Below the pieces are notes generated by a model. It searched no databases. It was not told where the DNA came from and worked only from the letters and a program-made list of their open reading frames with translations. DNA of 64,000 nucleotides from CAIYTF01 sp963664845 (lineage in GTDB: Bacteria > Bacteroidota > Ignavibacteria > Ignavibacteriales > Ignavibacteriaceae), in assembly GCA_963664845.1 (NCBI GenBank), contig OY761615.1:248001-312000 (forward strand), read 5' to 3'. The stretch's first letter is position 1. The number at the start of each line of letters is the position of its first letter. Below, piece after piece: positions 18,632 to 27,375 of this stretch. Position numbers and translations under genes: made by a program.

Positions 18632-19043
18632 TGAAAAGAGAAACCGTTTTCGAGCGTTATGTTTTATGATAACCTAACCTTACCTTTTCCGACAGAATGC
18701 GATCGATAAATAGAATTGAGAGATTTTTTCTCAATCATGTCTGCAATTATAATGTATCAATCCTCTATACGGTTCTCCAGTTTCATTTGCTCTTATTTAG
18801 CGAAGTTTGTCAAACAAATTTATAAAATTTTCGAAAACTCTACAATTCAAAAAAACACTCAATTCCCTTTAAATTAAACGGTAAAATTATGTGATATTTG
18901 ATGAATTTAGCAAGTCTATTATTAATAGGTCACAAATTATTAGTCTATTTAGCCTTAGGGTTGGAGTCTCCGACCCCTCATCAATCATTAATTGGTTATA
19001 AATTACTCTTGCAATTTACTGCAAAATCGGGTGATCCGGGCAA
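18632..19043. other. Intergenic region upstream of sprA
   Basis: 412 bases between sprA (-) and the end of the phosphatase gene (-). It must hold the sprA promoter and ribosome-binding site; a purine-rich AAAGGTAAGG motif on the minus strand lies near 18680-18690, just ahead of the open frame. A 7-bp hairpin (18715-18735) and a short GC-rich hairpin (about 18958-18976) that could help end the phosphatase transcript are visible. No coding frame here looks real. Confidence 0.5.
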
Positions 19044-19745
19044 TTACTGCCATATCATAACCAAATCCTGCTGGTCGGTCTTTAATGAAAACGTATCCAC
19101 CCAATTCCCCTCTTCAATTATCACACAGCTTAACCTGTTACCGGCACTGGCAGCGGTGTCAATATAAAGGGAATTTGTCCTTTCATTTTTCGTCACCTCA
19201 ACCTGACGTGTGTGCCCAACAATCTGCAGCTTTCCCATATTGTAAAGCAGCGAGCGGTTCCAGAGAATACCGATATCCTTTTCCATCTCGTTAGTCAAGA
19301 ATTTTGACCACTGACGCTCGTTCCAGCCATGTGAATCCCGCAGTTGCATCTCGTAAAGGACCGACACACCCGCGTGGGATATAAAACAATCGGCTAAGTT
19401 ATAGAACAGGGGCAATTGTTCCAAATAGGAAAAGTGGTTTTTAAAATCTTCCTGAAACGATGCATACGAAGTCAATGTCTCTGTATTACCATTTAATATC
19501 CACGATGCTCTATAGGGATGATTTGGGTATTTAAATGAATAAAGGAACATACAATCATGATTCCCCAGCGTAACCCGTATGTTGCTTGCCATGCAATATT
19601 CAATCACCAAACTGGAGTGCATGCCGCGATCAACCAAATCGCCCACACAATACAGGTCAATTGCCCCATATTTTTCACGCACCTGATCAACCAGCGCCTT
19701 AAGCGTATGGTAACAACCATGAACGTCGCCAATAACTCCTATCAA
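19044..19745 (-). CDS. PPP-family metallophosphatase
   Basis: 233 residues with the complete PPP (bacterial Ser/Thr phosphatase or diadenosine tetraphosphatase) motif set: GDVHG (6-10), GDLVDRG (35-41) and GNHD (61-64), plus a later SHAG and a C-terminal VGHT. These bind two metal ions. The family covers protein phosphatases and ApaH/PrpE-like nucleotide hydrolases, and the sequence does not decide between them. It starts 11 bases after the CoA transferase gene, and the two are likely cotranscribed. Confidence 0.9.
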   Translation of the reverse strand: MIGVIGDVHGCYHTLKALVDQVREKYGAIDLYCVGDLVDRGMHSSLVIEYCMASNIRVTLGNHDCMFLYSFKYPNHPYRASWILNGNTETLTSYASFQEDFKNHFSYLEQLPLFYNLADCFISHAGVSVLYEMQLRDSHGWNERQWSKFLTNEMEKDIGILWNRSLLYNMGKLQIVGHTRQVEVTKNERTNSLYIDTAASAGNRLSCVIIEEGNWVDTFSLKTDQQDLVMIWQ

Positions 19746-19756
19746 CTGCGGCCTGA

Positions 19757-21106
19757 TCAGATATAATGTAATTGTTTGGCGTAGGCAGTCAGCTCATCGC
19801 GAAACTTGGGGTGTGCAATTCGTATCAGTGAATTCACTCTTTCACGAATCGATTTTCCAAAAAGCTGCGCTACACCATATTCCGTTACCACATAATGAAC
19901 GTCTGCCCTGTTGGTAACAACGCCTGCTCCCGGCTTAAGCGTGGCAACAATTCTCGAGATATCATCATTCTTGGCCGTGGAAGACAATGCGATCACCGGC
20001 TTCCCGCCTTCTGATCGTGCCGCGCCCCTAATAAAATCCACCTGGCCGCCAAACCCGCTGAACAGTCGTGTGCCAATAGAATCTGAACAGACCTGACCGG
20101 TAATATCCACTTCAATTGCCGAATTGATTGCCACCATTTTTTTGTTTTGAGCAATAACGAATGGATCGTTTACATATTCCTGGGGATGGAATTCAATCAT
20201 TGGATTATTATCCATAAAATCATAGAGTTTCCTCGTTCCCAGCACAAAACCGGCAATTATCTTACCCTGATGCAAAGTTTTCTTTGCATTGGTTATAACT
20301 CCCTGTTCAACCAGGCTTATAATACCGTCCGAAAACATTTCCGAGTGAATCCCCAGATCCTTCTTGGATCCCAGAAACTTCAACACCGAATCCGGAATAA
20401 GTCCGATGCCCATCTGCATGGTCGAACCGTCTTCAATAAGTTCAGCAATGTTCATTCCAATGTCCGTGAACACTTTATCCTGTTCCGGTGACAAATTTTT
20501 ATCACTTTGCGGCAGTTCTTCAATCTGCTCGTCCGTTTCAACAATGTAATGGATCCTGTTGATATGAATGAAACTGTCACCCAATGCCCGTGGCATATTG
20601 GGATTTACCTGAGCAATAATTATGTCTGCTTTTTCAGCGGCTGTCTTGGTAATTCCAACATCCACGCCAAAACTGCAATACCCATGTTCATCCGGCGGAG
20701 ACACGTGTAACAGAGCAATATTGGGCTTAATGAGACCGTTGCTAAAGAGCAAAGGGAACTGGTAAAGGTAAATCGGCGTGTAATCAGCCCGGCCTTCCTG
20801 AACAGCCTGACGAACATTCGCTCCCATGAAAAAGGAACGATGCCTGAAATGTTTTTCCATCCCGGGGGCAAGATAAGGCAGTTCTCCCACAACCAACACG
20901 TGTAATATCTCCACATTTTGCAGCGATTCACGTCTTTCGACCATGGCACTAATCAACCGATGTGGGATTGCACAGTTGGAATGGATCAGAACCTTATCAC
21001 CGGATTTAATTATGCTGATTGCCTGTTCGGCAGTCACAATTTTTGAAGAATAATTTTTCAGGATAGATGCTGAGTAGTGTACTTTAGTATTTGCTTCGGC
21101 AACCAT
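19757..21106 (-). CDS. Acetyl-CoA hydrolase/transferase (4-hydroxybutyrate CoA-transferase type)
   Basis: 449 residues of the class I acyl-CoA transferase family that includes 4-hydroxybutyrate and butyryl CoA:acetate transferases. The catalytic glutamate is E256 in GIHSEMFSDG, and oxyanion and CoA-loop segments MQMGIGLIP, GGQVDFIRGA and VVTEYGVAQLFGKS are present. The length is typical. It moves CoA between carboxylic acids such as acetate and butyrate, which fits its place next to alanine dehydrogenase and an acyl-CoA ligase. The gap to the alanine dehydrogenase gene upstream is 12 bases. The acyl substrate is not determined by sequence. Confidence 0.88.
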   Translation of the reverse strand: MVAEANTKVHYSASILKNYSSKIVTAEQAISIIKSGDKVLIHSNCAIPHRLISAMVERRESLQNVEILHVLVVGELPYLAPGMEKHFRHRSFFMGANVRQAVQEGRADYTPIYLYQFPLLFSNGLIKPNIALLHVSPPDEHGYCSFGVDVGITKTAAEKADIIIAQVNPNMPRALGDSFIHINRIHYIVETDEQIEELPQSDKNLSPEQDKVFTDIGMNIAELIEDGSTMQMGIGLIPDSVLKFLGSKKDLGIHSEMFSDGIISLVEQGVITNAKKTLHQGKIIAGFVLGTRKLYDFMDNNPMIEFHPQEYVNDPFVIAQNKKMVAINSAIEVDITGQVCSDSIGTRLFSGFGGQVDFIRGAARSEGGKPVIALSSTAKNDDISRIVATLKPGAGVVTNRADVHYVVTEYGVAQLFGKSIRERVNSLIRIAHPKFRDELTAYAKQLHYI

Positions 21107-21118
21107 GATTGATTTCTT

Positions 21119-22240
21119 TTAATTAGTTGAAAAAAATCTCATACGGCGGTATTCAACATTGAACGTTTCCGCGATGATTTCATTTGAACAAAAACCGGCA
21201 TATGAACATACGCCGGCTGCCAGCCCTGGATCATCATTTAATGCTGATTCAGTACCTTCATTGGCAATGGCAAGAATATACGGCATCGATGAATTGGTTA
21301 ACCCGTAGCTCGCTGTTCTTGATACAACTGCAGGAATATTAGGCACACAATAGTGGATTACATTATGCGCGGTATACGTGGGCGACGAAAGTGAGGTCGG
21401 TCTGCTCGTTTCCACACATCCGCCCTGATCGATGGATACATCGATTATTACGGATCCGGGTTTCATGGTTTTCACCATTTCTTCTGTTACAATATGAGGT
21501 GTTTTTTCTGCTTTGATCATCACCGACCCGATAAGCACATCGGCAAATTTCACACCCCGCGCAATGGTATACGGATTTGCAATAACCGTGGTTGCTTTTT
21601 TCCCAAATGACTGATCGATGTTACGCAATTTATTAACGTCCTTGTCCAGCACGATTACTGAAGCGCCCCTACCCAGTGCGGCACGGGTGGCCATAGTTCC
21701 CACCATTCCAGCGCCCAGAACAACCACCGCAGCTGGGGCTACACCTGCTATTCCGCCAAGTAAAACACCTCTGCTGATGGGGTCAGTACTCTCCAAAAGT
21801 CTTTCTGAAATCTGTATGGCCACCTGCCCGGCAATTTCGCTCATCGCCTGCAAAACCGGGAGCTGACCGTCATTCTCAATAAGTTCATAACCAATAGCCG
21901 TTATTCGCTTTTCCAGCAGCGTCTGCAGCACTTTTTTCTCACTAATTGCAAGATGCAAAAAAGAAAACAAGATTTGATTATCTTTTAACCACATCGATTC
22001 TTCCTCGGTGAGCCGGTTTAACTTTACGACCATGTCCGATCGCTGAAAAACCTCTTCCGCAGTGTAGACTATTTTTGCACCCAAGTCCGTATAGACTCCG
22101 TCAGCAAAATGGCACCCCTCGCCGGCTCCTTTTTCAAGATAAACGGTGTGACCTGCCCGTATGAGTGAATCTACACCGGCAGGTGCAAGTGCTACCCGTC
22201 GTTCTTCAAATCGTGTCTCTTTTGGTATTCCAATTTTCAT
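21119..22240 (-). CDS. ald: Alanine dehydrogenase
   Basis: 373 residues, the usual length of NAD-dependent alanine dehydrogenase, which interconverts L-alanine and pyruvate plus ammonia. Landmarks are MKIGIPKETRFEERRVALAP, the substrate-side VKLN and FLHLA (His near 98), the Rossmann motif VVLGAGMVGTMAT (about 173-185), the Asp-containing VIIDVSIDQGG, and HYCVPNIPAVVSRTAS. The canonical VKEP motif around the active-site Lys reads VKLN, a small departure. It precedes the CoA transferase by 12 bases and is probably in the same operon. Confidence 0.92.
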   Translation of the reverse strand: MKIGIPKETRFEERRVALAPAGVDSLIRAGHTVYLEKGAGEGCHFADGVYTDLGAKIVYTAEEVFQRSDMVVKLNRLTEEESMWLKDNQILFSFLHLAISEKKVLQTLLEKRITAIGYELIENDGQLPVLQAMSEIAGQVAIQISERLLESTDPISRGVLLGGIAGVAPAAVVVLGAGMVGTMATRAALGRGASVIVLDKDVNKLRNIDQSFGKKATTVIANPYTIARGVKFADVLIGSVMIKAEKTPHIVTEEMVKTMKPGSVIIDVSIDQGGCVETSRPTSLSSPTYTAHNVIHYCVPNIPAVVSRTASYGLTNSSMPYILAIANEGTESALNDDPGLAAGVCSYAGFCSNEIIAETFNVEYRRMRFFSTN

Positions 22241-22283
22241 AAATGTACCAGAATATTGATATTGTTAAAAAATAGAAGTCGCC

Positions 22284-23993
22284 TTAATCCATGGAAACAA
22301 GGTATCTCTTTATTTTCTGCGTAGTGGTCTTCTCAAACTCCCGCTCTTTGATCGAGATTTTTTGAATCCTCTTAAATGACGGCAATTCCTTATTAATCTC
22401 TTTCACAACGTTGCCAATGGTTTTTTCAATTAATTCCGGCGTGATCTTCTCTCCCGATTTCTCCGCCAGTTCAATGAACGCTTCCGGGTCCGGAAAGATC
22501 ATTGCCGAAATCACGTCTTTCTGATTCTGCAATGTACCCGCATATACCATCGACTCTTGAATAAACGGATTCCTGTTTAGATAATCTTCAATTTCTTCCG
22601 GGAAAATATTTTTCCCGTTTTGCGTAATTATAACGTTTTTCTTGCGACCGCTGATATGCAAAAAACCTTCCGCATCAATATAACCAAGATCACCGGTTTT
22701 AAAATAGCCATTTGAGAAGGCGCTTTCAGTTAATTCTTTATTTTTATAGTAGCCAAGCATTACGTTGCCACCCTTGGCATAAATTTCCCCAACCCCATTT
22801 TCATCAGGATCAGCAATTTTGATGTCAATACCAGGCAGCGGAATGCCCGCGGCTTCGTCTTTAAACGCATCCAGCCGGTTAAGAGCGAGAATTGGAGATG
22901 TCTCGGTAAGCCCGTACCCCTGTAAAAAGGAAAAGCCAAACGATCTTAAGCCCTTGGCAACTGCAACATCGGGAGCAGCGCCCCCAACAATGAATATCCG
23001 GATTTCACCGCCAAACTTATCGTGAAGCGCTTTAAACACTTTATGCTTTGCATTCTTCCATCCGACGATCTGAAGAAGATCGGTTAACGACATCAAAGGT
23101 TTCATTATCAATGACTTTACTTTGTCCTGTTCTATCGCCTTGTATATTCTTTTAAACATTTTTTCAAACAACAGTGGAACTCCCAATACGATCGTCGGCT
23201 TAACACTTAGCATATCTTCCGTTATGGTGCGCAATGAACGCGCATAATGGACCGATGCCCCGCTGTATAGCGGACATAAGAAACCGCAAGTGCATTCATA
23301 GGTGTGATGCGTCGGCAGAACTGAGAGAAATTTGTCATCAGGCGTGATGAGAAGCAGGCTTCTCATAGCCATCAGATTGGTGGCCAGATTCTTCTGTGAG
23401 AGCATAACTCCTTTGGCACGACCCAACGACCCCGATGTAAAAATTATTTCGGCAACGTCTTCGTTGTTGATGCTCGGAAGCTCGTTCAAGCCTGCTGCGT
23501 TGGCGGCAGCAATAAGCTTTGACATCGAAAGCACGTGATCTTTCTCTTCCTTTGCATCCATATCAATAAACACTCTGAGCCGTTTTAACACATGCGAATC
23601 TTCCGTGAGCATAGACCTGAAACCTGCTGAAAACACAATGGCCTCAGCATCTGATTCATAAATAATATTCTGAATTTCGTTTTGCGTGAGATTTTTATCT
23701 ATCGGAACGATCACCATATTGAATACATGTGCAGTGAGATAGGTAATAGCCCATTGCACCCGGTTATCGCCAATAACCGCAATGTGTGTCCGCTCTTTTA
23801 AGCCCTGTGCCTTCAACGCATTGCCAAATTTAAGCACATAATGCAAAAGCTGGTCATAGCTTGCTGAAGGGATCGGTGTGGATGCTGCATCCTCCATGGC
23901 TATTTTGGGTCCGTATTTTGCAACGGATTGGAGCAGCATATCCTGAATATTCTGGATGTGATGCACTTTCACGAGTTCTAATTGTTTTATCAT
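22284..23993 (-). CDS. AMP-forming acyl-CoA ligase (long-chain type)
   Basis: 569 residues of the ANL adenylating superfamily, long-chain fatty acid CoA ligase branch. The P-loop reads TSGSLGRAKGVMLS (about 187-200; most members have TSGTTGxPKG), followed by YGLTETSP, the GYFKTGDLG hinge motif and KNVIITQNGKNIFPEEIE. It activates a carboxylic acid through an acyl-AMP and transfers it to CoA. Start ATG at 23993. It lies 43 bases upstream of ald, so it may be the first gene of that unit. Chain-length preference is unknown. Confidence 0.92.
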   Translation of the reverse strand: MIKQLELVKVHHIQNIQDMLLQSVAKYGPKIAMEDAASTPIPSASYDQLLHYVLKFGNALKAQGLKERTHIAVIGDNRVQWAITYLTAHVFNMVIVPIDKNLTQNEIQNIIYESDAEAIVFSAGFRSMLTEDSHVLKRLRVFIDMDAKEEKDHVLSMSKLIAAANAAGLNELPSINNEDVAEIIFTSGSLGRAKGVMLSQKNLATNLMAMRSLLLITPDDKFLSVLPTHHTYECTCGFLCPLYSGASVHYARSLRTITEDMLSVKPTIVLGVPLLFEKMFKRIYKAIEQDKVKSLIMKPLMSLTDLLQIVGWKNAKHKVFKALHDKFGGEIRIFIVGGAAPDVAVAKGLRSFGFSFLQGYGLTETSPILALNRLDAFKDEAAGIPLPGIDIKIADPDENGVGEIYAKGGNVMLGYYKNKELTESAFSNGYFKTGDLGYIDAEGFLHISGRKKNVIITQNGKNIFPEEIEDYLNRNPFIQESMVYAGTLQNQKDVISAMIFPDPEAFIELAEKSGEKITPELIEKTIGNVVKEINKELPSFKRIQKISIKEREFEKTTTQKIKRYLVSMD

Positions 23994-24170
23994 AATTCAT
24001 CTGGTTTTAAATTATTACATCGGTTCAGTAGTATAAACCTGAACCATTTACTAATCCTCAGCGCGACAATAGCAGCACCACCCAACCTCAATCGTTGGAT
24101 AGAACTCCACTGATAACTTTTATCTGACTGCCTAAAATTGACGTGCATTTCCTTCCCGCCCAAAAGAGCT

Positions 24171-24205
24171 TACATTCCGGCTTTTTATAATAAAGCCGGA
24201 ATGTA
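24171..24205 (-). terminator. Terminator of the Cys/Met PLP enzyme gene
   Basis: Perfect 14-bp inverted repeat (TACATTCCGGCTTT / AAAGCCGGAATGTA) with a 7-base loop, 44 bases after the stop codon of the minus-strand PLP enzyme gene. The following bases on the minus strand are AGCTCTTTTG, a weak U tract. Confidence 0.65.
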
Positions 24206-24248
24206 AAATACTGATTATCTTAAGTTTTGTCACTATCTGAACTACTAA

Positions 24249-25577
24249 TCAGATAATCGAAAGGCATTTCTCCAAATCCATAATAAGGTCGTCACTGTTC
24301 TCAAGTCCAATTGCCAACCGGATTCCGCCGGGATGTATACCAAACTCCAGCAGTTTTTCCGGTGGGATCATGGAATGGGTCATTGACGCGGGATGTTCCA
24401 TCAGTGTCCGCGTATGACCCAAACTTACTGCCAAAGTGAGCGTATAGGCATTCTTTGCCGCATAATTCATCAGTTTTCTGCCATTCTCTTTCATTTCAGC
24501 AAAGCCATTGCCCTTCACCACAAAGTAGATCAAACCTCCCGGCGCAAAATTTCCGCTAAAATCCATCATTTGTTTCTTTGCCAATTCGTGAAATTTATAT
24601 GATGCCAGCCCGGGATAGTTGACAAATGCAATTGATGGATGTCCCGAAAGGAACTCCGCTACCCTCTGAGCACTTTTTACCTGACGCTGCAAACGCAAAT
24701 GAAGAGTCGGTAATCCATAGGTCATTATTGACCATGCAGCTTTGGTCCCCAGCACCGCGCCAAAATCTTTTCTCACCAGTAAAAGCATATCCCGGAAATG
24801 CGCCTTGCCAATAACCACACCACCCATGTCCGTACCAAATCCACCTAACCCTTTTGTCAGGGAGTGCACCACAAAATCGGCACCAAATTCCAGCGGACGC
24901 TGGCAATAGGAAGTGGCAAATGTATTGTCCACTACCATATGGATTTTCTCACTATCTGGCCTCTCTGAGTTAATCATATCCAGAACTTCCCGCACACCCC
25001 TTATGTCAATAACATCCAAAGTGGGATTTGATGGCGATTCGAAATAAACAACTCTGGTTTTGGGTGTAATAGCCGAAGAGAGGTTTTTCAGATCCGTGAG
25101 GTCTACCTGCGTTGTCCTGATATTATACCGGGGATACCAGTTGTTCAACAATGAGTAGGTACAACCATAGAGAGAGGTATGGGCAACTATCTCATCATCT
25201 GTTTTGCACAACACGCCCAAAACGCCCGATATCGCCCCCATCCCGGAACCAAAAGTAACGGCGGTGCCACCCTTCTCTATATATGCCAGATTTTCTTCCA
25301 GCATATCTTTGTTGGGTTCACCCAACCTGTCGTAAATATAAATGGGTAGATTATCCGGCCCCAATGAATCAGTATTGGCAAAATCCATAAACCCTTCTGC
25401 TCCACGCTCCACAGAATCGAGTCGAAAAATGACCGAAGACGACATGGGAGCCACCACGTGGTGCGAATAATCCCACTTCACGCTCTCGTTCTTGCCATAA
25501 ATCAGATGCGTTTCCATCGAATATTTGGAATCGTCAACTGGCTGGACCGGCGAAGGAACTTTCGTAGCTTTTTCCAT
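24249..25577 (-). CDS. Cys/Met metabolism PLP-dependent enzyme
   Basis: 442 residues of the trans-sulfuration enzyme family (cystathionine gamma-synthase, gamma-lyase, methionine gamma-lyase, O-acetylhomoserine sulfhydrylase). Landmarks are YDRLGEPNKDMLEENLAYIE, FGSGMGAISGVLG, the phosphate-binding and aspartate region VVDNTFATSYCQRPLEFGAD, and the PLP Lys near residue 238 in SLTKGLGGFGTD. The C-terminal substrate segment ends SLGHTRTLMEHPASMTHS, with Arg in HPGGIRLAIGLEN. Several reactions are possible. The extended N-terminus (about 45 residues before the usual start) is unusual. RBS GAAAGGA precedes the ATG. Single gene with its own terminator. Confidence 0.9.
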   Translation of the reverse strand: MEKATKVPSPVQPVDDSKYSMETHLIYGKNESVKWDYSHHVVAPMSSSVIFRLDSVERGAEGFMDFANTDSLGPDNLPIYIYDRLGEPNKDMLEENLAYIEKGGTAVTFGSGMGAISGVLGVLCKTDDEIVAHTSLYGCTYSLLNNWYPRYNIRTTQVDLTDLKNLSSAITPKTRVVYFESPSNPTLDVIDIRGVREVLDMINSERPDSEKIHMVVDNTFATSYCQRPLEFGADFVVHSLTKGLGGFGTDMGGVVIGKAHFRDMLLLVRKDFGAVLGTKAAWSIMTYGLPTLHLRLQRQVKSAQRVAEFLSGHPSIAFVNYPGLASYKFHELAKKQMMDFSGNFAPGGLIYFVVKGNGFAEMKENGRKLMNYAAKNAYTLTLAVSLGHTRTLMEHPASMTHSMIPPEKLLEFGIHPGGIRLAIGLENSDDLIMDLEKCLSII

Positions 25578-26010
25578 TGCATAATCCTTTCAATTTTTCT
25601 TGCCCAAAATTACTAAATTTGAAGCAATTTTGATGCTGATACCTTAGCCTGTAATGGCAGCGCTTTGAGTTACTTTTTTCTGGCAGTTTACGTTTTATAT
25701 AAAAAGTAAATTGACTATTATGAACCATATACCGGTGAATTTGCAGCAATACCGGCATTTCTCCGAAATTTATTAGGTATCCCCTCAAGCGTTTTTTCAC
25801 ATATTTATTTTTGTTGGCTTTTACGTCAGCCGCTCCGGTTTCGGACAATAACGCTGGCAGCTTTTCCACCCTCGTGCAGGCAATGGAACAGTCTCAGGAT
25901 TTCCTGGTTGCATCGCAAATAACCCACCATCCCTGCGATTTTTTTTTGTTACTACTTTCAAAAATCATACTTTACAAGTCGCTATTCACTAATATTTTGT
26001 AAATCGGCAT
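25578..26010. other. Divergent intergenic region
   Basis: 433 bases between the PLP enzyme gene (-) and the phzF-like gene (+), so promoters for both should lie here. An ACCGG motif occurs twice within 25 bases (about 25731-25755). I looked on the minus strand for S-box-like, TPP-like and cobalamin-like elements ahead of the PLP enzyme gene and found none that fit the consensus. Both frames that stay open here lack a convincing start. Confidence 0.45.
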
Positions 26011-26805
26011 ATGAAAAAAATTCCTATATATCAGGTAGATGCATTCGGTAAAGGGATATTCACCGGGAACCCTGCAGCAGTTTGCGAATTAGAGGAATGG
26101 CTTCCGGACGAAGTCATGCAAAAAATTGCAGCTGAAAATAACTTGTCGGAAACGGCGTTTATTGTCAAAGATACAACGTGTTATGAAATCAGATGGTTCA
26201 CACCCCAGGTTGAAGTTGACCTGTGCGGTCATGCAACATTGGCCTCTGCGCATGTTCTTTTTCATTTCAGAGATAAGGATGCAACAAAGCTCCATTTTTC
26301 CTCAAGGAACAGCGGCATGCTCTCCGTCGAAAAACAGAACGGCAAACTCATTCTCGATTTCCCCGCTGATAAAATAGAACCCTGTGACCCCCCTAGAGAG
26401 TTAATTGACGCTTTCATTCCTTTGCCGGTTGAATGCTTTAAAGGGATATCAGACTACCTGTTGGTTTTCAAAAAACAATCTGAAATTGAATTCCTGAACC
26501 CCAATTTTGATCTCCTGTCCACACTCGATTCCCGAGGCGTTATTGTAACTGCCCCAGGAGAAAAAGTTGATTTCGTTTCCAGGTTCTTTGCTCCCAGCCA
26601 GGGAATCATGGAGGACCCTGTTACCGGCTCCGCTCATACTACGCTTATGGTCTATTGGGCCAAACGGTTGAAGAAAAACACCTTGACCGGAGAACAACTA
26701 TCAAAAAGAAAAGGTTACCTCCAATGCACGCTGGAGAACGACAGAGTCAAGATTGGCGGAGTGGCAAAATTATATCTTGCCGGCGAAATTTACATTGAGG
26801 ATTAA
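26011..26805 (+). CDS. PhzF-like isomerase family protein
   Basis: 264 residues of the PhzF/diaminopimelate-epimerase fold family. The start reads IYQVDAFGKGIFTGNPAAVC, with the family catalytic Glu47 in NNLSETAFI, the RWFTPQVEVDLCGHATLASAH motif, and EDPVTGSAHTTL in the second domain. The length is normal for the single-chain family. Most bacterial members outside phenazine clusters have no known substrate, and no phenazine genes are present here. An ATG immediately follows CAT at 26008-26010. Confidence 0.9.
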   Translation: MKKIPIYQVDAFGKGIFTGNPAAVCELEEWLPDEVMQKIAAENNLSETAFIVKDTTCYEIRWFTPQVEVDLCGHATLASAHVLFHFRDKDATKLHFSSRNSGMLSVEKQNGKLILDFPADKIEPCDPPRELIDAFIPLPVECFKGISDYLLVFKKQSEIEFLNPNFDLLSTLDSRGVIVTAPGEKVDFVSRFFAPSQGIMEDPVTGSAHTTLMVYWAKRLKKNTLTGEQLSKRKGYLQCTLENDRVKIGGVAKLYLAGEIYIED

Positions 26806-26901
26806 ACAATATCGACCATAGACATGGCGAATCTGCAATAAAGAATAACTCCTCCTGAATCTATTTCAAATGAATAAACGAAATTTGGTGATTGGTAATT
26901 T

Positions 26902-27264
26902 ATGCAACAAATAGCAATTCTTTTAATGATCGGGTTGCTCGCCGGAGCCATGAGCGGTATATTGGGAATAGGTGGCGGCATTGTCATCATCCCGGCACTG
27001 GTTATGCTCTTGGGATTTAGCCAACAGACTGCACAAGGAACATCATTGGTATTGCTCCTGCCCCCCATCGGCATCTTCGCCGTGCTGAACTATTACAAAA
27101 GCGGATTTGTAGATTTCAGGGCCGCCGGTATAATGATAATTACATTCATTATCGGTAGTTACCTGTCATCCAAATTTGCCGTCTCAATAAACGAAGCCAT
27201 GCTGAGAAAAGTTTTTGCGGTCTTTCTTATTCTTTACGCTGTAAAGCTGCTGATGCAAAAATAA
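26902..27264 (+). CDS. Half-length TauE/SafE membrane protein
   Basis: 120 residues with about four hydrophobic helices. The start LMIGLLAGAMSGILGIGGGIVIIPALVML holds the signature glycine-rich GIGGG segment of the TauE/SafE (sulfite exporter) family, followed by QTAQGTSLVLLLPPIG and a second glycine-containing segment. Typical members have about 250 residues and two such halves, so this is a single half and would need to dimerise. The start and stop are both intact, so it is not an obvious truncation. Exported substrate unknown. Confidence 0.8.
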   Translation: MQQIAILLMIGLLAGAMSGILGIGGGIVIIPALVMLLGFSQQTAQGTSLVLLLPPIGIFAVLNYYKSGFVDFRAAGIMIITFIIGSYLSSKFAVSINEAMLRKVFAVFLILYAVKLLMQK

Positions 27265-27375
27265 CCCGGGCACCGCTGCCCACTCCTTAATAAATAGTAC
27301 AAAGTTCTCAAATGCATCAGCAAAGAATGTCTGTAAGATGACGTTTGCTGCATTCGGCTGACTGTTTAGACGTTA

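Noticed and set aside
25534..25869. Minus-strand upstream frame and possible riboswitch before the PLP enzyme
   Set aside because: The frame overlaps the PLP gene start without a family match. S-box, TPP and cobalamin consensus elements were compared and do not fit.
25811..26002. Possible signal-peptide-like small protein (YLFLLAFTSAAP)
   Set aside because: No ATG or GTG start in a sensible place, ends in low-complexity Phe/Leu, and sits in the promoter region of two genes.
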